From Pseudomonas sp. Root562 (GTDB lineage: Bacteria > Pseudomonadota > Gammaproteobacteria > Pseudomonadales > Pseudomonadaceae), in assembly GCF_001427125.1 (NCBI RefSeq), contig NZ_LMGK01000004.1:241901-305900 (forward strand): a DNA stretch of 64,000 nucleotides. Reading direction: 5' to 3'. This document shows positions 38,823 through 47,170 of the stretch, piece by piece (the first letter of the stretch is position 1; the number at the start of each line of letters is the position of its first letter). A program made the position numbers and the translations under genes. The notes beneath the pieces are model-generated. The model saw only the letters and a program-made list of their open reading frames with translations. It was not told the origin of the DNA and ran no database searches.

Positions 38823-38877
38823 GGCGGATTTCCGCCCTCCAAACAGATCACGTCCTGCAATTTGGCGGATATCCGCC
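38823..38877. promoter_or_regulatory. two 14-bp palindromes, candidate enhancer/operator
   Basis: GGCGGATTTCCGCC at 38823-38836 and the perfect palindrome GGCGGATATCCGCC at 38864-38877 have centres 41 bp apart (four helical turns). They are 80-135 bp upstream of the dctA -24 box, a usual enhancer location for a sigma-54 activator such as DctD, and 60-115 bp before the AraC gene start. Otherwise the 338-bp gap 38599-38936 holds only the dctA promoter and leader. Confidence 0.65.
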
Positions 38878-38936
38878 TTGTCCATCGTTTGGCACCGCAG
38901 CTACCATCCGCCGCTCAATGGACGGATTTAGCCGCT

Positions 38937-39935
38937 ATGCGCGAACGCACCATCGCCAGTCACTTCGCCCGCGCCGTCCTCGGTGGCGCGCAACGCCGTG
39001 GCCTGGACTATTCGAGCCTGTTGCAACAGTTGGGGATCAGCCCCGAATTGCTCGACGAGCCGCGGGCGCGCATTGCACCGGAGCAGTTCACCCGACTGAT
39101 TCAGGGACTGTGGCTGGCACTGGACGACGAGTACCTGGGCTTTGGACGCGGCCCCAGCAAGCCGGGCAGCTTCGCCATGATGTGCCATGCGGTGATCCAC
39201 TGCCGTAATCTGGAGAAGGCGCTGAACCGCGGTTTATTATTTTATAGTCTATTCCCCGACGCCCCGCGCCTGACCCTGACGCGCGAAGACGAGATGATCC
39301 GCCTGAGCCTGGACGATTCGCAGCTCTGGGACCCGGACCATTTTCTCAGCGAGAGCCTGCTGGTGATCTGGCATCGTTTCGGCAGTTGGCTGATCGGCCA
39401 GCGTATTCGCCTGGAACAGGCCGCATTCAGTTACCCGCGACCGGAACACGGCGCCGAGTACGACTTGTTGTTCTCTTGTCCTTTGACGTTTTCCGCGCCC
39501 CAGAGCAGCCTGTTGTTCCATAGCCGCTACCTGAACATGCCGCTGCTGCAGGACGAACGCACCCTCAAGCATTTCCTCGAACACTCGCCGGCCGATCTGC
39601 TGTCACGCCCGGACGACGGCAACAGCCTGAGCAGCCAGTTGCGCCGCTTGCTCAGCCGCGACAGTGCCCGCTGGCCGGACCTCGACGCCGTTGCCGCGCA
39701 CCTGCACATCAGTGCGCAAACGCTGCGTCGACACCTGCGTGAGGAAGGCACCAGTTTTCAGGAGTTGAAAGATCAGTTGCGCCGGGATATCGCGATTTAT
39801 CACTTGAGCCGCGCGGACCTGTCATTGCAACAGATTGCGGAGCAACTGGGGTTTTCCGAGCCTTCGGCGTTTCACCGGGCGTTCAAGAAGTGGACTGGGG
39901 TGACGCCGGGGGCTTATCGGGCGCAGGAAAACTGA
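38937..39935 (+). CDS. AraC-family transcriptional regulator
   Basis: A 332-residue regulator. The N-terminal two thirds match the arabinose-binding-like domain of the OruR/ArgR type (LGGAQRRGLDYSSLLQQLGISPELLDEP onward). The C-terminal HTH pair starts WPDLDAVAAHLHISAQTLRRHLREEG and ends SLQQIAEQLGFSEPSAFHRAFKKWTGVTPGAYR. The ATG at 38937 is chosen over a TTG at 38862. It is divergent from dctA and shares the palindromes in the intergenic region, so it might control dctA, itself, or both. Confidence 0.92.
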   Translation: MRERTIASHFARAVLGGAQRRGLDYSSLLQQLGISPELLDEPRARIAPEQFTRLIQGLWLALDDEYLGFGRGPSKPGSFAMMCHAVIHCRNLEKALNRGLLFYSLFPDAPRLTLTREDEMIRLSLDDSQLWDPDHFLSESLLVIWHRFGSWLIGQRIRLEQAAFSYPRPEHGAEYDLLFSCPLTFSAPQSSLLFHSRYLNMPLLQDERTLKHFLEHSPADLLSRPDDGNSLSSQLRRLLSRDSARWPDLDAVAAHLHISAQTLRRHLREEGTSFQELKDQLRRDIAIYHLSRADLSLQQIAEQLGFSEPSAFHRAFKKWTGVTPGAYRAQEN

Positions 39936-39969
39936 GTTTCAGACTCGACTTTTTCGGTGTGCTCAGCAG

Positions 39970-40042
39970 CCTCTTCGCGGGCAAACCCGGTCCCACAGTG
40001 ATCTGTGGCGTTCACAAAACCTGTGGGCTTGCCCGCGATGGG
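39970..40042. repeat. REPIN-like pair (CTTGCCCGCG class)
   Basis: CTTCGCGGGCAAACCCGGTC and TGTGGGCTTGCCCGCGATGG face each other between the AraC gene and convergent phoQ. Confidence 0.8.
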
Positions 40043-40070
40043 GCCCGAAAGTGCAGTATCAATCTCCCGG

Positions 40071-41417
40071 TCAAACCAACGGAAAATGTATCCGGAACGC
40101 CGCGCCGCCCAAGGGTGAATCGCCCAGGGTCAATCGGGCGCTGTAGCTCTCGATGATGTCCTTGACCACCGCCAGGCCAATACCCTGGCCCGGGTGCTGC
40201 CGATCCAGCCGTTCGCCACGCTCGAGAATCCGCGCGCGCTGATCCATAGGCACGCCAGGGCCGTCGTCCTCGACGCACAATTCGATGCCACCGAGGTTTT
40301 CCCGCAGGCTGATGCGCACCTCGCCCAGGCACAGGCGGTAGGCGTTCTCCAGCAAGTTACCGAGCATTTCCAGCAAGGCACCCTGCTCGATCGGCACGAA
40401 ACACTCGTCCGGCAGATCGAAGGTGACCCGCACGCGTTTGTCGCGGTAAACCTTGTCCAGCGTGTCGCACAGGCTTTGCAGCACAGGTCGCAGGCGCACC
40501 TGATGCCGCACCAGACCGCTTTTGCGCAGGCTGGCGCGCTGCAATTGATAGCTGATCTGCTGGCTCATGCGTTCGATCTGGGTTTGCAGCACCCATGCCT
40601 GATCGCGATCTTCCGGGCGTTGCGCCATGTCTTCGCTGACGCCTTGCAACACCGCCAGCGGCGTTTTCAGGCTGTGTGCCAGATCATCCAGGGAATCACG
40701 GTAACGGCTGCGCTGTTCGCGCTCGCTGTGCAGCAAGCGATTGAGCGAACCGGTCAGACGCAACAGTTCCCGGGGATGCTCTTCGCTCAGACTTTCGCGG
40801 GTGCCGCCTTCGATCTGGTCCAGCTCCTGACTCAACCGGCGCAAGGCTTTCAGCCCCCAGGTCAGGCCGAACCAGAGCAAGGCCAGCAATACCAGCAACG
40901 CTGCCCCGAAGCCTAGATAGAGATTTTCCCGCAGACCTGCGAGGGTGACTTCGTATTCGCGAACCGGCTGCAGGGCAACGATACTGAACGCCGCACTCTT
41001 GCCCCCCAGCAGTTTGACCTCGACGTCATAGACGAAAAACTCCTCGCCGTTGGCCTCGCTGATTCTCGCGAATTCGTTGCCGCGCCCGTCGTAGCGCGGT
41101 TTGTAGTTAATGTGTTCTTCCTGCGTGGCCTTCGACCGCCAGACCAGCCGTCCTTCGCGGTCATAGATGTAACCGAGCAAACGGCTGTCAGTGAGGTTGA
41201 AACGCTCGTCGGGCAATTGCGCCGGCATCTGCAAACGGTTGCTCTCGACTCGGGCGGCAGAGATCAGCGTCGTGACATCAGACGCCAGGCGCTGTTCGAT
41301 GGAGTCCTGCAAGGCGAGACTGAACGCGCCTTGCATCGCCGGCAGCAACGCCAGCATGAACAACACCGCCAGCAATGTTGCGGCGAGCATCAAGCGAACG
41401 CGAAGAGAACGAATCAA
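40071..41417 (-). CDS. phoQ: sensor histidine kinase PhoQ
   Basis: A 448-residue kinase sensing divalent cations. It opens MIRSLRVRLMLAATLLAVLFMLALLP (span 1), has a periplasmic domain with DSRLLGYIYDREGRLVWRS and NYKPRYDGRGNEF, a second span near 170-190, HAMP-like linker, H-box LDDLAHSLKTPLAVLQG, N-box NLLENAYRLC and G-boxes EDDGPGVP and GQGIGLAVV. These match P. aeruginosa PhoQ closely. Translation begins at a TTG that overlaps the phoP stop as TTGA; no better start exists in frame. Confidence 0.95.
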   Translation of the reverse strand: MIRSLRVRLMLAATLLAVLFMLALLPAMQGAFSLALQDSIEQRLASDVTTLISAARVESNRLQMPAQLPDERFNLTDSRLLGYIYDREGRLVWRSKATQEEHINYKPRYDGRGNEFARISEANGEEFFVYDVEVKLLGGKSAAFSIVALQPVREYEVTLAGLRENLYLGFGAALLVLLALLWFGLTWGLKALRRLSQELDQIEGGTRESLSEEHPRELLRLTGSLNRLLHSEREQRSRYRDSLDDLAHSLKTPLAVLQGVSEDMAQRPEDRDQAWVLQTQIERMSQQISYQLQRASLRKSGLVRHQVRLRPVLQSLCDTLDKVYRDKRVRVTFDLPDECFVPIEQGALLEMLGNLLENAYRLCLGEVRISLRENLGGIELCVEDDGPGVPMDQRARILERGERLDRQHPGQGIGLAVVKDIIESYSARLTLGDSPLGGAAFRIHFPLV

Positions 41418-42091
41418 GTGCAGCGCTCACTGAACAGGTAGCCGAGGCCACGCACGGTATCGATCGGCTTGAAGCCCGCCGGCCCTTCGAGCTTGCGGCG
41501 CAGTCGGCCGACCAGCACCTCGATCACATTCGGATCTCGCTCATCGTCATCCGGGTAAAGCTGCTCCATCAACCGGTCCTTGGCCACCACTTGCTGATGA
41601 TGGCGCATCAGGTATTCGAGGATGCGGTACTCGTAAGCGGTCAACGCCAGCGGTTGCTCATCGAGGGACGCCTGCTTGCGATTGAGATCAAGCTTCAAAG
41701 GGCCGGCGACGATGGTCGATTGGGTAAAACCGCTGGAGCGGCGCAACAAGGCATTGAGCCTTGCGTCGAGCTCTTCGAACTGGAACGGCTTGACCACATA
41801 GTCATCGGCTCCGGCGGCAAGGCCCTCGACCTTGTCCTGCCAGTTGCCCCGGGCGGTGAGAATCAGGATCGGGAACGCCTTGCCGCCGGAACGCAACTGA
41901 CGAATCAGATCGAGCCCGCCCATGCCCGGCAGACCAAGGTCGATCACCGCCAGATCGAAATTGAACTGCCCGGCTTGATACAAGGCTTCTTCGGCATTGG
42001 CCACGCTTTCGACGACATGGCCGCTTTCCGTCAGGCGGGTTTGCAGGTGATGGCGCAACAGCGCCTCATCTTCGACGACCAGCAGTTTCAT
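41414..42091 (-). CDS. phoP: response regulator PhoP
   Basis: A 225-residue OmpR-family regulator. Receiver: VVEDEALLRHHL, phosphoacceptor Asp51 (LAVIDLGLPG), Thr in ILTARG, Lys in VVKPFQFEEL. DNA-binding winged helix: LTAYEYRILEYLMRH and NVIEVLVGRLRRKLEG, ending RGLGYLFSERCT. It is coupled to phoQ by a four-base overlap. In P. aeruginosa oprH precedes it and the operon controls polymyxin and magnesium responses; here a small exported-protein gene takes oprH's place. Confidence 0.95.
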   Translation of the reverse strand: MKLLVVEDEALLRHHLQTRLTESGHVVESVANAEEALYQAGQFNFDLAVIDLGLPGMGGLDLIRQLRSGGKAFPILILTARGNWQDKVEGLAAGADDYVVKPFQFEELDARLNALLRRSSGFTQSTIVAGPLKLDLNRKQASLDEQPLALTAYEYRILEYLMRHHQQVVAKDRLMEQLYPDDDERDPNVIEVLVGRLRRKLEGPAGFKPIDTVRGLGYLFSERCT

Positions 42092-42152
42092 AACGCTCTC
42101 CAGGGCAAATCAACCTCTCCTGAGGGAGATAACCGAGCCTCGATGACTTGTT

Positions 42153-42485
42153 TCATGACTGTGTGCTGATGTCCGTCGCAAGGGACAGAACAGAGCGGCC
42201 CACGAGGTCTTCCTGGCGCAGTTTAATGCCATTGTGCGAGACCGACACGTTGGTGTAACCGGCGTGATAACCGGACTGGCCATTTTGCTGCGCCAGGCTC
42301 GCGCCCCAATCACTGTCGTTACTCACCACGGCATTGACGGTCGAGCGGCTCAAGACCCGGGACTTTTTGTCCTTGTCGCCGGTCTGTGCAAAAACACGAC
42401 TGGCCAAATGATCGTCAGCCGCGTGGGCGGCGGCACTGGCGCCCAGCACAGTGAAAGCCAGGAGCAGTTTCTTGAAGCCAGTCAT
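42153..42485 (-). CDS. small predicted periplasmic protein upstream of phoPQ
   Basis: A 110-residue protein with a clear signal peptide (MTGFKKLLLAFTVLGASAAAHA, cleaved before ADDHLAS). The mature part is polar, about 88 residues, without cysteine, with SVSHNGIKLRQEDLVG near the end. The ATG at 42485 has AGGAAA five bases before it, which decides against the ATG at 42500. It lies 61 bp before phoP in the same direction, where oprH stands in P. aeruginosa, but it is too short and unlike OprH. No family recognised. Confidence 0.72.
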   Translation of the reverse strand: MTGFKKLLLAFTVLGASAAAHAADDHLASRVFAQTGDKDKKSRVLSRSTVNAVVSNDSDWGASLAQQNGQSGYHAGYTNVSVSHNGIKLRQEDLVGRSVLSLATDISTQS

Positions 42486-42543
42486 AGGGAGTTTCCTCAT
42501 GCGCTGTTCGCTTTTTGGGTAGGGCAAGGTTACCGACCTCGCC

Positions 42544-42582
42544 CTGAACTCCCCCTGAACGCAATCTGAACCTAAGCTGAAT
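42544..42582. promoter_or_regulatory. four direct repeats of TTCAG with 11-bp period
   Basis: On the minus strand the repeats read ATTCAG, GTTCAG, GTTCAG, GTTCAG, each followed by five other bases, so one repeat per helical turn. OmpR-family regulators (including PhoP and PmrA) bind direct hexamers with five-base spacing. The array sits about 60 bp upstream of the small exported-protein gene and about 47 bp upstream of the divergent dienelactone-hydrolase gene. Confidence 0.7.
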
Positions 42583-42628
42583 CATCTCACCCCAAGCGGT
42601 TCGATGAATTTGAACAGGAGATTCAACC

Positions 42629-43420
42629 ATGCGCATGTTCCTCGCTGTCCTTTTGCTGACCTTGAGCGGTCTCGGCCAGGCCGCCATCAAGACCCAGGAA
42701 ATCCCCTATCAAAGTGCCGACGGCACAAAATTGATCGGCTATTACGCCTACGACGATGCGATCAAGGGACCGCGTCCGGGTGTCGTGGTGGTGCATGAAT
42801 GGTGGGGGCTCAACGACTACACCAAGCGCCGCGCCCGAGACCTCGCCGGGCTCGGCTATAGCGCCCTGGCCATCGACATGTATGGTGATGGCAAGAACAC
42901 CGAGCATCCCAAGGACGCCATGGCGTTCATGCAAGCGGCCATGAAGGACAGCGCCGCGTCCAGCGCGCGGTTCCAGGCCGGGCTCGACTTGCTCAAGAAA
43001 CAGGCGCAAACCGATCCGGACAAAATCGCTGCCATTGGCTACTGCTTCGGCGGCGCCGTGGTGCTCAACGCCGCGCGCCAGGGTGTGCCATTGGCCGGCG
43101 TGGTGAGTTTCCATGGCGCGCTGGCGACCAACACCCCTGCCGCACCGGGCAGCGTCAAAGCGAAGATCCTCGTCGAGCATGGTGCGCAGGACAGCATGAT
43201 CACCCCGGATAACGTTGCCGCGTTCAAAGCCGAAATGGACAAGGCCGGCGCCGACTACACCTTCGTCAGCCTCGACGGCGCCAAGCATGGCTTCAGCAAT
43301 CCGGATGCCGACCGCTTGGGCCATGGCGATCACGGCGGGCCTGACATCGGCTACAACAAAGCGGCGGATGAAAAGTCCTGGGCGGACATGCAGGCGTTTT
43401 TCAAGAAGATCTTTGGCTGA
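42629..43420 (+). CDS. exported dienelactone-hydrolase family protein
   Basis: A 263-residue alpha/beta hydrolase with an N-terminal signal peptide (MRMFLAVLLLTLSGLGQA, cleaved before AIKTQ). The catalytic Cys139 is in IAAIGYCFGGAV, followed by ILVEHGAQDSMI and the His in LDGAKHGFSNPDAD. Dienelactone hydrolase itself is cytosolic; this exported group has no settled substrate. It is divergent from the small gene of the phoPQ locus and shares the direct-repeat array. Confidence 0.88.
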   Translation: MRMFLAVLLLTLSGLGQAAIKTQEIPYQSADGTKLIGYYAYDDAIKGPRPGVVVVHEWWGLNDYTKRRARDLAGLGYSALAIDMYGDGKNTEHPKDAMAFMQAAMKDSAASSARFQAGLDLLKKQAQTDPDKIAAIGYCFGGAVVLNAARQGVPLAGVVSFHGALATNTPAAPGSVKAKILVEHGAQDSMITPDNVAAFKAEMDKAGADYTFVSLDGAKHGFSNPDADRLGHGDHGGPDIGYNKAADEKSWADMQAFFKKIFG

Positions 43421-43430
43421 CACGCTAAAC

Positions 43431-43546
43431 CCTGTGGCGAGGGAGCTTGCTCCCGCTGGGCTGCGAAGCGGCCCCAGATGGGGCTAACGCGTATACCCTG
43501 TTTGCGACTGCTACGCAGCCGAGCGGGAGCAAGCTCCCTCGCCACA
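43431..43546. repeat. REPIN (GGGAGCTTGCTCCC class)
   Basis: CCTGTGGCGAGGGAGCTTGC at the left and GAGCGGGAGCAAGCTCCCTC at the right are complementary arms about 65 bp apart. Confidence 0.88.
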
Positions 43547-43588
43547 AAAGCCCTTTTGCACTACCCAGCCGCAGCCCAACCCGGCAAA

Positions 43589-44323
43589 ATGCCCGTCATG
43601 AATGCCCTCCCCGCCCTTCCCGCCTGCTGCACCCCGCTCGATGCGCATTGGCCGTTGCCATTTGTGTTGTCCGACTCGATTCTGTTGAGTACCCACTTCG
43701 ATCCTGCGCAACTGCTGGGCGATGACTTCCAGCGCAGCGCCATCGAGGCGCCACCCAGTATCCAGCGGTCCGTCGCCAAGCGGCAGGCAGAGTTTCTTGC
43801 CGGACGGCTTTGCGCCCGCGCCGCCTTGCAAAAACTCGAAGGCCTGAACTTCAGTCCGGCCATCGGCGAAGACCGGGCACCTGTATGGCCTGCGCACATC
43901 ACCGGTTCGATCACCCACAGCACCGGGCGGGCAGCGGCCATCGTGGCGAAAAAAAGCCATTGGCGCGGTTTGGGCATGGACCTGGAAAACCTGCTCAATG
44001 CCGAACGCGCCGAACGCCTGGCCGGAGAAATCCTCACCGCGCCCGAGCTGCAGCGCATGGCCGCCCGCTCTCGTGATCAATTGGCATTGCTGGTGACCCT
44101 GACGTTCTCGGTGAAGGAAAGTTTGTTCAAGGCGCTCTACCCCATTGTCCAGCAGCGCTTCTATTTCGAGCATGCCGAAATGTTGGAGTGGACCGAACGC
44201 GGTGAAGTGCGGTTACGGTTGCTGACCGACCTGTCCAATGAATGGCGCAACGGCACCGAGCTGGAGGCGCAGTTCGGGGTGCAGGATGGGCAGTTGTTGA
44301 GCCTGGTCAGTATCAAGGCTTGA
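43589..44323 (+). CDS. pcpS: 4'-phosphopantetheinyl transferase (PcpS type)
   Basis: A 244-residue Sfp-class transferase that moves phosphopantetheine from CoA to carrier proteins of fatty acid, siderophore and peptide synthesis. The conserved KRQAEFLAGRLCARAAL, GEDRAPVWP, GSITHS, GLGMDLE (magnesium acidic residue) and FSVKESLFKALYP motifs are present, and the whole protein resembles P. aeruginosa PcpS. The start at 43589 gives the matching length; the ATG at 43598 is an alternative, and the reading from 43478 runs through the upstream REPIN. Confidence 0.93.
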   Translation: MPVMNALPALPACCTPLDAHWPLPFVLSDSILLSTHFDPAQLLGDDFQRSAIEAPPSIQRSVAKRQAEFLAGRLCARAALQKLEGLNFSPAIGEDRAPVWPAHITGSITHSTGRAAAIVAKKSHWRGLGMDLENLLNAERAERLAGEILTAPELQRMAARSRDQLALLVTLTFSVKESLFKALYPIVQQRFYFEHAEMLEWTERGEVRLRLLTDLSNEWRNGTELEAQFGVQDGQLLSLVSIKA

Positions 44324-44346
44324 GTTATCCGGCGCTTGCCCGGGCC

Positions 44347-44444
44347 TCATCGCCAGCAGGCTGGCTCCCACAGTTGGTCACAGGTGTTGCCAAATTTTCG
44401 GCCCACTGCAAATCCAATGTGGGAGCCAGCCTGCTGGCGATGAG
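44347..44444. repeat. REPIN (CAGCCTGCTGGCGAT class)
   Basis: CATCGCCAGCAGGCTGGCTC and its complement lie about 43 bp apart between convergent pcpS and the RstB-like kinase gene. Confidence 0.9.
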
Positions 44445-44467
44445 TCCTGTGCAGGCAATGCAAACTC

Positions 44468-46078
44468 TCACCGCTTTTCTTGATTCCTCGGCCAACTCAG
44501 ACTGAAACACGCCCCGCCCAGATTCTTGCTTTTGCTGATCAACGCCCGCCCCTCATGCCAATGAATGATCCGCCGCACGATCGACAAGCCCAAGCCATGC
44601 CCACCCGAGGCGCGGGTACGGCTGTCGTCGAGGCGCAGGAATGGCGTGAAGATTTTCTCCCAGGCGATTTCCGGAACACCCGGCCCATCATCTTCAACAT
44701 CTACCCGGCAGCGTTGCTGGCCCACCTGATAACTGATGGTCACCCGTGATTGGGCATGGCGCATGGCGTTGCTCACCAGATTCTGGATCGCCCGGTGCAG
44801 GTAGCGTGGCTCGGCCTCGACCCAGGCGTCGTCACAATCGGCAGCCGACAGGCACAAGCCTCGCTGCACCGTGACATCGGCGCGCAACGGCGCCAGCTCC
44901 TCGATCACCTGATTGACCAGTGCATCGAGGTCGATACGCTGAAAGTTCAGCGCCGGTGACCCCTGCTCCAGTCGTGCATAGGTGAGCATTTCATCCACCA
45001 GGCGATCGAGGTCCTCGATGTCGTGGTCCATGCCTTCGCAGTATTTTTCCAGGGCTTGCGGCGTAGTGGCCGAGCCGATCATCTCCAGGCCAAAGCGCAG
45101 GCGCGCCACCGGCGTACGCAATTCATGGGACACCGCGCGCACCAGTTCTCGCTGGATCGCCAGCAGCTGCTGCAAGTGTTCGGCCATGCCGTTGAATGCC
45201 GACGCCAAGCGCCCGACCGAGTCCGCGCCGCGCGCCGGCACGCGGGTTTCCAGGCTGCCCTTGGCGATACGCGTGGCCGCAGCTTCCAACCCGCGCAAGC
45301 GCCGCTCCAGTTGCCGCACCAGCAGATAGACGATCAAACCGATCAGGGTCAGGCCCAACGCTGCAATCAGCACCAGCCACTCCGGCGGATAAGGATTCAT
45401 CTGGTACAGCGGGCCGATTTCCAACACCCACGGCGTGCCGACCATGCCGGCAAACACCCGGATCGAATCGCCGCCCTTGCCCAGCGCCATGACCGTGTCG
45501 CCCTCGGACACGCGACGACTCTGATCTTCGTCCATGTCAGCGTCTTCGACGGTGACCAGACGCAAGTCAAAACCAAACCCCTTGTCCTGCTTCAATTGCG
45601 CCAGCCGCACCGGTTGCTCGCCCACCGGATAACGCACCAGCTCATCGACCAACAGGTAAATCGTCGCCCTTGCCAGTTGCTCGCTGATCTGCTGCACCTC
45701 CCCGGTGAGAACCAGCTGTTCCTTTTCGCTGACCAGGCGATAAACCTTCGCCGCATGCGGCCCGGTCTGCTCCACCAGCGCCTGGCCATGCAGCACACGG
45801 GTACGTTGACGCAGGTCGAGGTCGGTTTCGTTGAAGGTTTTCAGCGCCAGCGGAATGCCCAGCAATCGCTCCCACACCAGCAACGCCCGGTGGCGCTCGG
45901 TCTGGTTCATCGGTTGCAGGTTGTCGGCCATCAGCGAAAACGTGCCATGGGCCAGACGCTCGCGGTACTGCTCGCTGCGCACCTGGTTGAGCATGTGCAA
46001 CGCCAGCACGCCAAGCACCGCCACCAAAATCAGCGCGGCGCACATGCCGCCATAAATACGCAGGAAGATCGAGTTCAC
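44468..46078 (-). CDS. rstB: sensor histidine kinase, RstB-like
   Basis: A 536-residue membrane kinase. Span 1 at about residues 5-30, a long periplasmic domain of about 200 residues, span 2 near 233-255, HAMP (RRLRGLEAAATRIAKGSLETRVP), H-box RAVSHELRTPVARLRFGLEM, N-box NLVSNAMRHA and G-boxes EDDGPGVP and GGHGLGLSIV. The start is a GTG overlapping the regulator stop as GTGA. Gene order with the regulator and nrdA is as in P. aeruginosa. Its signal is unknown in Pseudomonas. Confidence 0.9.
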   Translation of the reverse strand: MNSIFLRIYGGMCAALILVAVLGVLALHMLNQVRSEQYRERLAHGTFSLMADNLQPMNQTERHRALLVWERLLGIPLALKTFNETDLDLRQRTRVLHGQALVEQTGPHAAKVYRLVSEKEQLVLTGEVQQISEQLARATIYLLVDELVRYPVGEQPVRLAQLKQDKGFGFDLRLVTVEDADMDEDQSRRVSEGDTVMALGKGGDSIRVFAGMVGTPWVLEIGPLYQMNPYPPEWLVLIAALGLTLIGLIVYLLVRQLERRLRGLEAAATRIAKGSLETRVPARGADSVGRLASAFNGMAEHLQQLLAIQRELVRAVSHELRTPVARLRFGLEMIGSATTPQALEKYCEGMDHDIEDLDRLVDEMLTYARLEQGSPALNFQRIDLDALVNQVIEELAPLRADVTVQRGLCLSAADCDDAWVEAEPRYLHRAIQNLVSNAMRHAQSRVTISYQVGQQRCRVDVEDDGPGVPEIAWEKIFTPFLRLDDSRTRASGGHGLGLSIVRRIIHWHEGRALISKSKNLGGACFSLSWPRNQEKR

Positions 46079-46797
46079 AGGGTTGGGTCTACGCAGGCCT
46101 CGGGAACGAACAGGTAACCTTTGCTACGCACAGTCTTGATCAGCCGTGGATGATCCGGGTCGTCGCCGATTTTCGGACGGATGCGCGAGATGCGCACGTC
46201 GATGGAACGGTCCTGGCCGTCATAGCCGATCCCGCGTAGCGCGGTGAAGATTTCTTCCCGGGACAGAATGCGCCCGGCGTTGGCCACCAACAGCCAGAGC
46301 AAGTCGAATTCGGCACTGGTCAATTCGATACCGTTGTCGTTCAACCAGGCTTCGCGCAAGGCGTTGTCCACCACCAGCGGACCAAACTGCAGGCGCCGTT
46401 GTTTTTCCGGTGCCGGTTCCGGGGCTTCACTGCGCCGCAGCAACGCCTGGATACGCGCCAGCAGCAAGCGCGGGCGCACCGGTTTGCAGACGTAATCGTC
46501 GGCGCCCAGGTCGAGGCCGAGGATCTGGTCGGTGTCATCGCTGCGTGCGGTGAGCATCAGGATCGGGCCGTCGTAGCGGTCGCGGACCTTGCGGCAGATA
46601 CTCAGGCCATCTTCCCCGGGGAGCATCAGGTCGAGGATCACCAGGTCCGGCTGTTCCTTGATGATGCGCGCTGCCGCCAGGGCGCCATTGCCCTCGATCG
46701 TCACCCGCAGGCCATTGGCTTCCAGGTAATCGCGGGTCAGTTCGGCCAGACGCTGGTCGTCCTCCACAATCAGTACCTGCCAGGCTTCTTGCTCCAC
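46075..46797 (-). CDS. rstA: response regulator, RstA-like
   Basis: A 240-residue OmpR-family regulator: receiver with VEDDQRLAELTRDY, phosphoacceptor Asp56 (LVILDLMLPGEDG) and CKPV lysine, then winged helix LTSAEFDLLWLLVANAG and DRSIDVRISRIRPKIG, ending SKGYLFVPEA. The GTG at 46797 is preceded by AGAGG and gives the RstA length; extension to 46878 is not supported. It is coupled to the kinase gene. Confidence 0.9.
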   Translation of the reverse strand: MEQEAWQVLIVEDDQRLAELTRDYLEANGLRVTIEGNGALAAARIIKEQPDLVILDLMLPGEDGLSICRKVRDRYDGPILMLTARSDDTDQILGLDLGADDYVCKPVRPRLLLARIQALLRRSEAPEPAPEKQRRLQFGPLVVDNALREAWLNDNGIELTSAEFDLLWLLVANAGRILSREEIFTALRGIGYDGQDRSIDVRISRIRPKIGDDPDHPRLIKTVRSKGYLFVPEACVDPTL

Positions 46798-47087
46798 GGA
46801 TGACCTCTGCTTGCCAATGACGCTAATAAGGAAGGATCCGCCCGTCTTTTTGTAATGATTCGGGGGGATAAATTGCATATACGCTGGCCGATTGTATAAA
46901 CGTCACCTGCGCAGAACACAAGCCGGTAAATGCGTTCGGACATGGCGGTTTTTTGTGATAGGGTTCGCGCCCTTAAAAATCCGGCCGGCCGTTTTCGATC
47001 GTTGAAAAATGCTGAAAAAAGGTCCGGTCCAGCAGCATCGCGGCCTACACGCCGGTTCGCTCTTTCACACACAATTTACGCACAGGT
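46798..47087. other. intergenic region between rstA and nrdA, distal part
   Basis: No open gene is convincing. It holds the divergent promoter region of rstA, AT-rich patches and several short inverted pieces, but no recognised site beyond those listed separately for nrdA. Confidence 0.6.
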
Positions 47088-47096
47088 TTATCCACA
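47088..47096 (+). promoter_or_regulatory. DnaA box upstream of nrdA
   Basis: TTATCCACA is a perfect DnaA box. A weaker TTACGCACA precedes it at 47076-47084. DnaA control of nrdA is known in E. coli and Pseudomonas. Confidence 0.75.
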
Positions 47097-47123
47097 GGTA
47101 GTACGTTGCAATCGCCCCCCAAA

Positions 47124-47170
47124 ACGCATTATCTTGTAGCCCAGCGCCAAAAAAACCCTAGATGTAGGGT
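47124..47170. promoter_or_regulatory. two NrdR boxes with candidate nrdA promoter
   Basis: Box 1 at 47124-47139 (ACGCATTATCTTGTAG) and box 2 at 47155-47170 (ACCCTAGATGTAGGGT) fit the 16-bp NrdR consensus, box 2 better than box 1, and start 31 bp apart (three helical turns), the spacing known for NrdR pairs. TTGCAA at 47106-47111 and TTATCT at 47129-47134 (17-bp spacer) would make a promoter whose -10 is covered by box 1. Confidence 0.75.

Noticed and set aside
46875..46905. FliA-like promoter (TAAA then GCCGATTG) near rstA
   Set aside because: Spacing is 14 rather than 15 and two of the last bases differ; the neighbouring genes are not flagellar.
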